This document shows positions 4,801-11,989 of a DNA stretch of 15,352 bases, piece after piece. Where the stretch lies: assembly GCA_937942965.1 (NCBI GenBank), contig CALDGN010000206.1:1-15352 (forward strand), given 5' to 3'. The notes under the pieces were generated by a model. That model worked only from the letters and a program-made list of their open reading frames with translations. It was not told where the DNA came from and searched no databases. The position numbers and the translations under genes are program-made. Position 1 is the first letter of the stretch. Each line of letters begins with the position of its first letter. This DNA comes from an uncultured Acidimicrobiales bacterium (GTDB lineage: Bacteria > Actinomycetota > Acidimicrobiia > Acidimicrobiales > UBA10347).

Positions 4801-4959
4801 TCAGACACAGACCTCAAAGGGATCGGGCCGCTGGGAATCCAACCGTTCGGGCAAGACGCCCGAAGCGGGCTGGGACTCGCCAAACACGAGCCACAGCAAC
4901 CGCTCGACGGACGTGCCGTCTTCGGTCGGATTCAGTTTTTCTGAATGTTGGTAGCTCAT
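4801..4959 (-). CDS. small hypothetical protein, 52 aa
   Basis: An unrecognised 52-aa ORF, MSYQHSEKL... ending ...DPFEVCV. Three things support it: its ATG overlaps the TGA of the 80-aa gene upstream as ATGA (translational coupling), codon choice is ordinary for the neighbourhood, and a rho-independent terminator follows 38 nt after its stop. It has no signal peptide or membrane segment; a short hydrophobic stretch (LLWLVF) sits mid-protein. There is no independent Shine-Dalgarno, as expected for a coupled gene. Function unknown. Confidence 0.55.
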   Translation of the reverse strand: MSYQHSEKLNPTEDGTSVERLLWLVFGESQPASGVLPERLDSQRPDPFEVCV

Positions 4960-5198
4960 GATCTTGGGTGGGTCGAGAGATGAACCACGCCCTCGCTGTG
5001 TCGAGGCCGTGTCGCCACGTCGGTGGCGATGGAGCGAAGTTCTACGACGGTTCCGGCGACCGAGTCAACCGAATATTCGTGCGTTGCACGTTCGTCATCT
5101 TCGGTGCGGACAAGGTCACCTCCGGCAACGACGACTGCCAGAACCGTTGCCTTTATGCGGATGGTGCGCTCCAGGTGCGGCCACGTCATCCGCGTCAT
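4956..5198 (-). CDS. hypothetical protein, 80 aa
   Basis: An unrecognised 80-aa ORF beginning MTRMTWPHL. Residues 12-32 are mildly hydrophobic (IRIKATVLAVVVAGG), followed by a charged segment, then alternating polar and hydrophobic residues suggestive of beta structure. It is supported by the 4-bp ATGA overlap with the next small gene, the shared terminator, and codon use resembling nearby genes. A second in-frame ATG lies three codons in. No Shine-Dalgarno precedes either, so it may be leaderless. It diverges from the alcohol dehydrogenase gene with 62 bp between their starts. Function unknown. Confidence 0.5.
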   Translation of the reverse strand: MTRMTWPHLERTIRIKATVLAVVVAGGDLVRTEDDERATHEYSVDSVAGTVVELRSIATDVATRPRHSEGVVHLSTHPRS

Positions 5199-5260
5199 GG
5201 CAGAGCCTGTGGCGATCGTTCCGACTCAGATCTGTAATGCCGGGGCTAGCGTTTGCCACT

Positions 5261-6358
5261 GTGACATCGACACCAATCAAGGCCGCCGTCTGTCGTGCAT
5301 TCGGCGAACCCCTGACCATCGAAGAGCTTCACCTCGCGCCCCCAGCCGAGGGCCAACTGCAGGTCAAGGTCATCGCCTCGGCAATCTGCCATAGCGACAT
5401 TCACTTCTTCGACGGTGCGTGGGGAGGCAAGCTTCCCGCGGTGTGGGGACACGAAGCCGCTGGCGTCGTCGAAGACATCGGATCAGGCGTCGACGGGTTC
5501 ACCGTTGGCGACCATGTCGTCATCACACTCATCAAGTCGTGCGGCGAGTGCCGCAACTGCACGGCCGGTCATTCCGTGTCGTGCACCGGCGAGATGACCA
5601 ACCATCCCACTCCCCTGTCCGATGCCGATGGCAACCCGGTTGCCCACGGTCTCGGCACCGGCGCCTTTGCGAACCACGCCATCGTGGATCAATCCCAAGC
5701 CGTCGTGATCGGGTCTGACATGAACCTGGCTGCTGCGTCGCTGTTGGCCTGTGGCGTCATTACCGGCGTCGGCGCAGCCCGCAATACCGCCAAGATCGAA
5801 GCCGGATCCACCGTGGTCGTCATCGGCACCGGCGGCGTCGGCCTCAACGCGGTGCAGGGCGCACGACTCGCAGGTGCTTCCATGATCATCGCGGTCGACC
5901 TGAATGACGCGAAGCTTGACGCCTCCACGAAGTTCGGCGCGACTCACACGGTGAACAGCGGTTCGACCGATCTGGCCGCAGCGATCAAGGACATCACCGA
6001 CGGAGCCATGGCGGACTACGTGCTCGTGACGGTCGGGGCCCAAGCACCGATCGAGCAAGCACCTTCGCTGCTCGCCCCGAACGGAGCGGCTGTGATCGTC
6101 GGTATGCCCGCAACCGGCGTGACGGCGACCATCGATCCGGTCACCATGGCGGCGCTCAACCAGTCGATCCTCGGCTCGAAGATGGGCACGTCGACGATCC
6201 GCACCGACATCCCCGACTTGGTCGAGCGCTACCAGACCGGCGAACTGCTGCTCGATCAACTGATTACCCGCACGTGCACGCTCGACGACATCAATGACGC
6301 CATCGAGTCGGTCAAATCGGGCGAAGCTGTCCGCAACGTCATCCTGTTCCAGGACTGA
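5261..6358 (+). CDS. zinc-dependent MDR alcohol dehydrogenase
   Basis: A 365-aa medium-chain dehydrogenase of the class III/AdhC-like group. It should oxidise an alcohol or reduce an aldehyde using NAD+ and a catalytic zinc. Catalytic zinc ligands are C43 (ICHSD), H64 (GHEAAG) and C164 (ACGV). The structural zinc cluster C94-x2-C97-x2-C100-x7-C108 is complete. The Rossmann motif GTGGVG is at 189-194, and D213 after strand 2 favours NAD+ over NADP+. The GTG start at 5261 gives the usual N-terminus (TPIKAAVCRAFG); an ATG at 5237 would add eight residues. Neither has a Shine-Dalgarno, so initiation may be leaderless. The stop is 13 nt before the enolase-superfamily gene, suggesting an operon for breakdown of a hydroxy compound. 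Substrate unknown. Confidence 0.93.
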   Translation: MTSTPIKAAVCRAFGEPLTIEELHLAPPAEGQLQVKVIASAICHSDIHFFDGAWGGKLPAVWGHEAAGVVEDIGSGVDGFTVGDHVVITLIKSCGECRNCTAGHSVSCTGEMTNHPTPLSDADGNPVAHGLGTGAFANHAIVDQSQAVVIGSDMNLAAASLLACGVITGVGAARNTAKIEAGSTVVVIGTGGVGLNAVQGARLAGASMIIAVDLNDAKLDASTKFGATHTVNSGSTDLAAAIKDITDGAMADYVLVTVGAQAPIEQAPSLLAPNGAAVIVGMPATGVTATIDPVTMAALNQSILGSKMGTSTIRTDIPDLVERYQTGELLLDQLITRTCTLDDINDAIESVKSGEAVRNVILFQD

Positions 6359-6371
6359 TCGAGGAGATCCC

Positions 6372-7577
6372 ATGCACGTCGCAGAGCTCGAGACCTTTGT
6401 CGTCGGGAACCGTCCTGGCGAGTTCGGCGGCGAGTACTTCATCTTCGTCAAGCTGACGACCAACACGGGAGTCGTCGGTTACGGCGAGCACTACGGCGCC
6501 AGCTTCGGACCCGATGTCGTCCCGGCGATGATCGCCGACCTGGCTGATCGCCATCTGATCGGCAACAGTCCGTTCGAGATCGAGAAGTTCTGGCATCGGT
6601 GCATGGGATCGGGCTTCACCCATCGCCCCGACGTGTCGGTGATGGGTTGCGTCAGTGCGCTCGAAATGGCGTGCTGGGACATCGTCGGCAAGGAACTCGA
6701 CCGTCCGGTCTATGAGCTGCTCGGTGGCCGAGTCCACGATGCGCTCCGCTCATACACCTACCTCTACCCCGAACCCGGCGACACGGCCGACGTGTACTCG
6801 GACCCCGCGACCGCCGCCGAGCGGGCTGCGTACGAAGTGTCCCGTGGCTTCACCGCGGTGAAGTTTGATCCGGCCGGGCCGTACTCGATCTACTCCGGAC
6901 ACCAGCCGACGCTCGAACGTCTTGAGCTGTCCGAAGCCCTGACCGCGGCCGTCCGGGAAGCCGTCGGCACCAAGGCTGATCTGTTGTTCGGCACGCACGG
7001 CCAGTTCACCGCCGCTGGGGCGCTGCGCCTGGCTCGTCGGCTCGAGAAGTACGACCCGTTGTGGTTCGAGGAACCCGTGCCACCCGGCGACGCCGCCGAG
7101 ATGGCCAAGGTCGCCTCGCAGACCGTGATCCCGATCGCGGCCGGCGAACGGTTGACGACCAAGCACGAGTTCATGGCCCTGCTTGAGCGCAAGGCCGCGT
7201 CGATCCTGCAGATGAACCTGGGTCGCGTCGGCGGCATCCTCGAATCCAAGAAGATCGGTGCACTCGCCGAGGCGAACGGCGCGCAGATCGCGCCGCACCT
7301 GTACTGCGGTCCGCTGGTCGGCGCGGCGAACGTGCAGTTCGCGACCTGCTCACCGAACTTCCTGATCCTCGAATCGATCCGCGACTGGACCGGCATCCAC
7401 GCCGACCTTCTCAAGACGCCGATGCAGTTCGAGAACGGCTATGTCATCCCACCAACCGCTCCGGGGCTCGGCGTCGAGCTCGACGAGGACTTCGCCCGAG
7501 CGAACCCCTACACCGGCGAGCGGCTGCATCTGCAGATGATGCGCGAACCCGTCGATCCTCGGAGCGACCCGCTCTAA
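6372..7577 (+). CDS. mandelate racemase/muconate lactonizing-type enolase superfamily protein
   Basis: A 401-aa enolase-superfamily enzyme, normal length. The N-terminal capping domain covers about 1-120, followed by the barrel. Barrel motifs are VKFD (K164, D166), FGTHGQF (H209), WFEEPVPP (E233/E234), AAGERLTT (E259) and APHLYCGP (H309). The position where related galactonate dehydratases carry the first metal Asp reads Gly (G207), as in a GTHGQ-containing subgroup annotated only as mandelate racemase family. The reaction is therefore probably Mg-dependent proton abstraction or dehydration of a hydroxy acid, but the substrate is not predictable. GAGGAGAT precedes the ATG at good spacing. It forms a likely operon with the alcohol dehydrogenase 13 nt upstream. 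Confidence 0.92.
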   Translation: MHVAELETFVVGNRPGEFGGEYFIFVKLTTNTGVVGYGEHYGASFGPDVVPAMIADLADRHLIGNSPFEIEKFWHRCMGSGFTHRPDVSVMGCVSALEMACWDIVGKELDRPVYELLGGRVHDALRSYTYLYPEPGDTADVYSDPATAAERAAYEVSRGFTAVKFDPAGPYSIYSGHQPTLERLELSEALTAAVREAVGTKADLLFGTHGQFTAAGALRLARRLEKYDPLWFEEPVPPGDAAEMAKVASQTVIPIAAGERLTTKHEFMALLERKAASILQMNLGRVGGILESKKIGALAEANGAQIAPHLYCGPLVGAANVQFATCSPNFLILESIRDWTGIHADLLKTPMQFENGYVIPPTAPGLGVELDEDFARANPYTGERLHLQMMREPVDPRSDPL

Positions 7578-7652
7578 GTCATCGGTGTCCGAAATGGACC
7601 GCAGGTTGACCGGCCCAGACCTTCACGCGTTTGCGGTTTGGCTTGATGCTGT

Positions 7653-7669
7653 TGAGTTACGACAACTCA
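7653..7669. promoter_or_regulatory. 17-bp palindrome, possible operator
   Basis: TGAGTT-ACGAC-AACTCA is a perfect 6-bp inverted repeat with a 5-bp centre, located 21 nt before the start of the surface MBL-fold gene and after a TTGACC box at 7606-7611. It could be a repressor site or a 5'-UTR hairpin. No regulator gene lies nearby. Confidence 0.35.
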
Positions 7670-7690
7670 CGAGCTCAAGGACGTCTACCT

Positions 7691-8752
7691 ATGACCGCCG
7701 CCCCATCCACATTGCCGAGCACCGGCTGGCTTCGAAAGCTGGCTCGAGTCATCGCGCTACCGCTGCTGGTCGTCGCCACGTTGGCTGCGTTCAGCGGACC
7801 TGCCGTGGCCCAAGAGACACGCGAGAGCGGGTTGACGGTCACGGTCCAAGAACTCGACGGCGTCACAATCCATAGCCTGACAGCCCCTGAAGAGATGTTC
7901 GCCAACTCGACGTACCTCATCGAAACGGAGAACGCGCTCGTCGGTGTCGACACCCAATTCCTTCTGCCATTCGCTGCCGACATGCGGGCCTATGCCGATG
8001 AGTTGGGCAAGCCGATCGATCGCCTCTACATCACGCACGAACATCCTGACCACTTCCTTGGTAGCGAGGCATTCGCCGATGTTCCTGTACATGCCCTGCA
8101 AGAGGTCGCGGACAGCATCGCTGCAAACGGGCAAGCCGAAGTCGACGAGAAGCAAGCCGACTTTGGCGACGCGATCGCCAGCACCTTCGTGGTGCCCGAG
8201 GTCGTCGCTCCATCGACCATCGACATCGACGGCGTCGAGTTCGTCCTCGAGAAAGTGCTCGATGCCGAAGCCGAGTTCCAGCTCGTCATCAAGCTGCCCG
8301 CACAGGGCGCCATCGTCACCGGCGACATCACCTACAGCGGTGTTCACCTGATCATGGCCGGCCAGCCTCAGACGTGGATCCCGGCCCTCGAGAGCCTGGC
8401 CACGACCGCCGACGACTTCCCTGTTGTCTTGCCCGGCCATGGGATGCCGACTGATCCATCGGTGTACGACGCCAACATTGCGTGGCTCAACAAAGCCTCG
8501 GAACTGATCGGAACCGTCGACACTGCCGACGACTTCCGCCAGGGGCTCATCGATGCCTTCCCCGACCTCGGCATGCCAGCCGCGATCGACTTCGTCACGC
8601 CATTCCTGTTCCCCGAAGCGCCCGCTGCAGAAGCGCAGCTTCCCGAGACCGGCACCGAGACCGCCGCCCTGGCGATCGCTGGCGTGACGCTATTGACCGC
8701 TGGCGGACTCTTCGTTGCTCAAAGCCGGCGCCACCGCAGCAGCCGCGTCTGA
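7691..8752 (+). CDS. secreted, LPETG-anchored metallo-beta-lactamase-fold hydrolase
   Basis: A 353-aa exported protein. An N-terminal signal peptide (positive residues near 15-19, hydrophobic 20-34, likely cut after AVA at 38-40) leads into an MBL domain with H116-x-H118-x-D120-H121. Later motifs are TGDITYSG (metal Asp) and VLPGHGMP (last His). The usual middle zinc His before the GD strand reads DAEAEFQ, with no His, so metal binding may differ. The C-terminus is a complete sortase signal: LPETG at 317-321, a hydrophobic helix, then a basic tail (RRHRSSRV). The protein should be covalently cell-wall linked. The ATG at 7691 was chosen for AAGGA 9 nt upstream and a proper signal peptide. It is 113 nt beyond the enolase-type gene, probably its own unit. 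Substrate unknown. Confidence 0.9.
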   Translation: MTAAPSTLPSTGWLRKLARVIALPLLVVATLAAFSGPAVAQETRESGLTVTVQELDGVTIHSLTAPEEMFANSTYLIETENALVGVDTQFLLPFAADMRAYADELGKPIDRLYITHEHPDHFLGSEAFADVPVHALQEVADSIAANGQAEVDEKQADFGDAIASTFVVPEVVAPSTIDIDGVEFVLEKVLDAEAEFQLVIKLPAQGAIVTGDITYSGVHLIMAGQPQTWIPALESLATTADDFPVVLPGHGMPTDPSVYDANIAWLNKASELIGTVDTADDFRQGLIDAFPDLGMPAAIDFVTPFLFPEAPAAEAQLPETGTETAALAIAGVTLLTAGGLFVAQSRRHRSSRV

Positions 8753-8770
8753 ACGGTCTGACGAGACCGT
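8753..8770. terminator. bidirectional hairpin between convergent genes
   Basis: A perfect 7-bp stem ACGGTCT/AGACCGT with loop GACG lies directly after the MBL-gene stop codon and 8 nt from the stop of the opposing gene. No real T-tract is present, but its position between two convergent stops suits a shared terminator. Confidence 0.55.
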
Positions 8771-8778
8771 CGTCGTCG

Positions 8779-9543
8779 TTAGCCGAGCGTGGCGCGAGCA
8801 GCGCTGACAAGCGCAGCGAACTCGCCTCGCTCGGCTGGCGACAGCGGCTCGAAGGCCCGAGCGGCGGCGACAGTCGTCATCTCCTCGACACGGGCACGGG
8901 CGTCATGATCTGGCTCGGGGTGCGGCGCTGTCCAGCCGAACCCTTCAGACCAGGCGACGCCGCCCCGCACCGGATCGTCGGTCGACATAATCGTGCCGTG
9001 GGGGCCAAGCCCGGCGGCGTGAGCGGCGGACAGGTGAGCTCCGCCTCGGAGCTCGCGAAGCACGTTGAGGTTGATCGTCGCGTCGGCCCCAGGGTCTCCC
9101 GTCATCGGGATGAGCGCGGAGCCGGCGAACAAGGCACCGAATGATGGGTCGGCCGAGTCGATGATCGCCCGTGCCAACTCGTTGAGCCGCTGCACCTGGT
9201 CGGTCGGCATCGAGGCCATTGTGGTGCTGCCCCACGAGGCGGCACAGCCAAACCAGGCCAGCGCACAGTCCCAGGCACCGAGCCCCTCGCGGCGAGCGCT
9301 CCAGTAGCGGGCTACCGCGGCGGGTGCCATGAAACCGATCGCCGCAGCGGCGACTGAAGCGTCGACCTCGCCAAGCACACCGGCACGGCCGTTCGCCCAG
9401 AAACCAAACCGTCCGACCTCTACGAGTCCAAGCTCGCTCGCCGTGGCTGCCGTAGCCGGATCCATCATCCAGGCCCGCCCGAACTCAAGGATCGGCTTGG
9501 CTGTCGCCTCGGCAGTTTCGATCGTGGATAGCTCTGCGCTCAT
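8779..9543 (-). CDS. SCO6745-like helical protein of unknown function
   Basis: A 254-aa, Ala-rich, mostly helical protein. The segment FGFWANGRAGVLGEVDASVA (about 46-65), followed by a GFMAP.AVARYW stretch, matches the pattern of the actinobacterial SCO6745 family (usually RGFWxGYFAGRAAPLG...FFNFxP). Later segments GPHGTIMSTDD and a C-terminal helix with EEMTTVAAARAFEPLSP also fit. No catalytic motif, signal peptide or membrane span is visible. It starts 34 nt after the SDR gene stop on the same strand without an obvious Shine-Dalgarno, so co-transcription is likely. The family has no established biochemical role; the assignment rests on pattern recall. Confidence 0.8.
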   Translation of the reverse strand: MSAELSTIETAEATAKPILEFGRAWMMDPATAATASELGLVEVGRFGFWANGRAGVLGEVDASVAAAAIGFMAPAAVARYWSARREGLGAWDCALAWFGCAASWGSTTMASMPTDQVQRLNELARAIIDSADPSFGALFAGSALIPMTGDPGADATINLNVLRELRGGAHLSAAHAAGLGPHGTIMSTDDPVRGGVAWSEGFGWTAPHPEPDHDARARVEEMTTVAAARAFEPLSPAERGEFAALVSAARATLG

Positions 9544-9577
9544 GTGGAAACGGTAGTTCCGGCGAACGGATCAGTCG

Positions 9578-10390
9578 CTAACGCCGGTGCTCGTGGTCGG
9601 CGCGGATCTCATCGACGCGGCGTTGCGCCAACGCGAGATGACTCGGGTGCGTGAGGATCCAGAAGCGCTCGTTGCGGACTGCATCGAGCACGAGGTCGCC
9701 AACCTCGTCGGGCGCCATGCCCTCGCGCAGCGTCGACTCGAGCTGATCCATGAACGTCCCTGCGCTGTCGAGCGCGTCGCCATCGTGATGGCGTCGGCTG
9801 CTGCGCACAATCTCGGTGTCGATCGGCCCCGGACACAACACGCTCGATCGGACGTCGGAGCCAGCGGCACGGAGCTCGGCACGGACCGTGTCCATCAGGG
9901 CCACGACGCCGTGCTTGGCGACGTGATACGCCCCGAGCTGGGGGCCACAGGTGAGCCCTGCCATGGACGACGTGGCGGTGATGTGCCCTTCGCCTTGGGC
10001 CTTGAGAAGCGGCAGGAAGACTCGCACGCCGTGGATGACCGACCAAAGATCGACGTCGAGCGTCCATGCCCAGTCGTCGACGGACATCTCATCGACGGCG
10101 CCGCCGATGCCGATGCCGGCGTTGTTGCACACGACGTGCACGGCACCGAACTCGTCGATCGCCGCATCGGCGAGCGCTTGGATCTCCGCTTCGTGGCGCA
10201 CGTCGGTACGACGTCCGATCGCGGCGTGCCCATCGTCGACGAACGACCGCACCACGGCGTCGAGGCCGTCGCTGTCAATGTCGGCCAGCACGAGCTGCAT
10301 GCCCGCCGCCGCGCTCGCCCGAGCGATGCCCAGGCCAATGCCGCTCGCTGCGCCCGTGATGACCGCTGTCTTGCCCGAAACGTCGTACAT
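9578..10390 (-). CDS. short-chain dehydrogenase/reductase (SDR)
   Basis: A 270-aa classical SDR, NAD(P)(H)-dependent and cytoplasmic. The cofactor motif TGAASGIG is at 12-19, with D37 at the end of strand 2 favouring NAD(H). NNAG is at 89-92, the catalytic Ser is in the TSSMAG segment (141-142), and Y155-x3-K159 (YHVAK) is present. The ATG at 10390 gives the standard N-terminus (MYDVSGKTAVITG). Upstream extension is open but adds residues before the fold, and there is no Shine-Dalgarno, so leaderless initiation is possible. It is divergent from the GNAT gene across 55 bp and precedes the SCO6745-like gene. Substrate unknown. Confidence 0.93.
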   Translation of the reverse strand: MYDVSGKTAVITGAASGIGLGIARASAAAGMQLVLADIDSDGLDAVVRSFVDDGHAAIGRRTDVRHEAEIQALADAAIDEFGAVHVVCNNAGIGIGGAVDEMSVDDWAWTLDVDLWSVIHGVRVFLPLLKAQGEGHITATSSMAGLTCGPQLGAYHVAKHGVVALMDTVRAELRAAGSDVRSSVLCPGPIDTEIVRSSRRHHDGDALDSAGTFMDQLESTLREGMAPDEVGDLVLDAVRNERFWILTHPSHLALAQRRVDEIRADHEHRR

Positions 10391-10445
10391 GAATCGAACT
10401 GTGACAGACCGATGCGGCGTCGTGAAAGTCTGCGACACTGCGTCG

Positions 10446-11000
10446 ATGACGAACGTCGTGGAAGCGGGTACGCCCGGCGCGGTCGAAGTGACCGTCTGGG
10501 ATCTCGAAATGGGAACGGACCCAAAGCTCGTGGCAGAACCGCGCGACGACCTTGCGCTGCTGCGGGCAACCGAGCCTGCACCCGAGCTAGCTCGCTTCTT
10601 CTATGCCGAAGTCGGCCGTGACTTCAACTGGTACGGGCGCATGGATTGGACCCGCGGCGAGTGGGCTGCCGAGGCCAGCCGAGACACGAACCATCTCTGG
10701 TCGTGTTGGCGCAATGGCACGCCCGTCGGCTACTTCGTGCTCGATGAGCACACGCAAGAGCGCGCGGGCAACACCGAGCTGAAGTACTTCGGCCTGCTTC
10801 CCCGGTTCCACGGACAGGGCATCGGTAAGTGGTTGCTCACGACTTGCATCGCTACCGCGTGGGCCCTGCCAAGCACCGAGCGGCTCTGGCTCCACACCTG
10901 CTCACTCGACGGTCCTCACGCCAAGGCGAACTACCTGGCCCGAGGGTTCGTCGAATGCGGCCAGGCCACCGAGTACCAGCTCCTCATCGGGCCGGCGTGA
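10446..11000 (+). CDS. GNAT family N-acetyltransferase
   Basis: A 184-aa GNAT protein transferring an acetyl group from acetyl-CoA to an amine. The pyrophosphate-binding loop RFHGQGIGKWLL starts at residue 120 after the strand ELKYFGLLP. The region before it (GTPVGYFVLDE) fits strands 3-4 of the fold, and a late NYLARGF segment matches the conserved strand-helix end. The ATG at 10446 lacks a Shine-Dalgarno and a GACACT box lies a few bases upstream, compatible with a leaderless transcript. It ends 10 nt before the EamA transporter, so the two form a probable operon. The acceptor substrate is unknown. Confidence 0.88.
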   Translation: MTNVVEAGTPGAVEVTVWDLEMGTDPKLVAEPRDDLALLRATEPAPELARFFYAEVGRDFNWYGRMDWTRGEWAAEASRDTNHLWSCWRNGTPVGYFVLDEHTQERAGNTELKYFGLLPRFHGQGIGKWLLTTCIATAWALPSTERLWLHTCSLDGPHAKANYLARGFVECGQATEYQLLIGPA

Positions 11001-11010
11001 TCAACACCTG

Positions 11011-11922
11011 ATGCCGCTCGAGGTGCCGACGGGACGACGTCTTGGCTGGGGTCTCGCCGCGCTCGGCATGCTGCTGGTCTCGACCGATTCGCTTTTCATC
11101 CGACTGGCCGAAGCATCATCGTGGGACATGGCGTTCCTCGTCGCCTTGTTCGCGCTGCCGATCATGGTTGGGCTTGCGTGGCGCCTCGATGATCGAGCGA
11201 CGTCCGCCGGCATCCGAACCCATGCTCGCCCGCTCGCGCTGATCGGACTCTTGCTCGGTACCAGCCAGATCGCCTTCATCGGAGCGGTGAACCAGACCGC
11301 CGTCGCGAATGTCGTCACGATCGTGGCCGCCGCCCCGATCCTCGCCGCGCTCGTCGGCTGGCTCGTCTTCGGCGAGCGCACAACCCGACGCGTCTGGATC
11401 GCGATCGCAATCACCGTGGTCGGCGTCTTCATCGTCGTCGCGGGATCGTTCGGCTCACCGACGCTCGACGGCGATCTGCTCGCCATGCTCGCGATCGCCG
11501 CCTTCGGTGTCTCGATCAACATCTGGCGCCGCTACCCAGACATGTCGGTCTTCGTCGGGTTGGCCGCCTCGGCCGCCGTCATGCTGGCCGTGTCGGTTTG
11601 GTTTGCGAACCCGACGGACCTTGACAGCCGTGCCTGGCTTTCGGCGCTCGGCATGGGTCTGATCTTCAATCCCCTCGGCCGAATCTGCCATGCGTCGGCT
11701 CCCCGATACGCGCCTGCCTCCGAGGTCGCGCTGTTCACGCCCGTCGAGACTGTCGCCGCACCGATCTGGGCCTTTCTCGCCTTTGCGGAACGGCCGCCAG
11801 GGCAGACCGTGGTCGGCGCGCTCGTGATCATCGGAGGCGTGTTGTACGGGACGCTCTTCCACAGCAGCAGGCCGAACGCCGCCAAAGCGTTCGATCGGAC
11901 ACCATCCACAAACGTGCAGTAG
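11011..11922 (+). CDS. EamA/DMT superfamily transporter
   Basis: A 303-aa inner-membrane protein with about ten hydrophobic helices arranged as two EamA repeats (roughly residues 14-145 and 150-285). The first repeat ends with the typical PILAALVGWLVFGERTT (helix 4-5 junction with conserved Glu), and the second carries the equivalent FTPVETVAAPIWAFLAFAERPP. Such carriers export metabolites or amino acids. The C-terminus is short and cytoplasmic. The start lies 10 nt after the GNAT stop with no clear Shine-Dalgarno, suggesting coupling. Pairing with an acetyltransferase could mean export of an acetylated product, but that is only inference. Confidence 0.92.
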   Translation: MPLEVPTGRRLGWGLAALGMLLVSTDSLFIRLAEASSWDMAFLVALFALPIMVGLAWRLDDRATSAGIRTHARPLALIGLLLGTSQIAFIGAVNQTAVANVVTIVAAAPILAALVGWLVFGERTTRRVWIAIAITVVGVFIVVAGSFGSPTLDGDLLAMLAIAAFGVSINIWRRYPDMSVFVGLAASAAVMLAVSVWFANPTDLDSRAWLSALGMGLIFNPLGRICHASAPRYAPASEVALFTPVETVAAPIWAFLAFAERPPGQTVVGALVIIGGVLYGTLFHSSRPNAAKAFDRTPSTNVQ

Positions 11923-11989
11923 ATTCGGGTCGCTGCGTTCGGGGGAACGTAGCTTCACCGCCCGCAAGGGCTCACTCAGGGGGACACCG

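Noticed and set aside
4622..4954. 110-codon plus-strand frame
   Set aside because: It overlaps the terminator and the 52-aa gene on the other strand; composition is unlike a protein and no start signal is seen.
4958..6358. Longer plus-strand frame giving the alcohol dehydrogenase ~100 extra N-terminal residues
   Set aside because: The extra part has no match to the MDR fold, is Arg-rich out-of-frame-type sequence, and lies opposite the 80-aa minus-strand gene.
5483..6466. Minus-strand frame of 327 codons opposite the dehydrogenase
   Set aside because: His/Asp/Arg-rich shadow translation with no family pattern; the plus-strand zinc sites are intact.
9587..10621. Plus-strand frame of 344 codons opposite the SDR gene
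   Set aside because: Antisense shadow; the SDR on the minus strand has all catalytic motifs.
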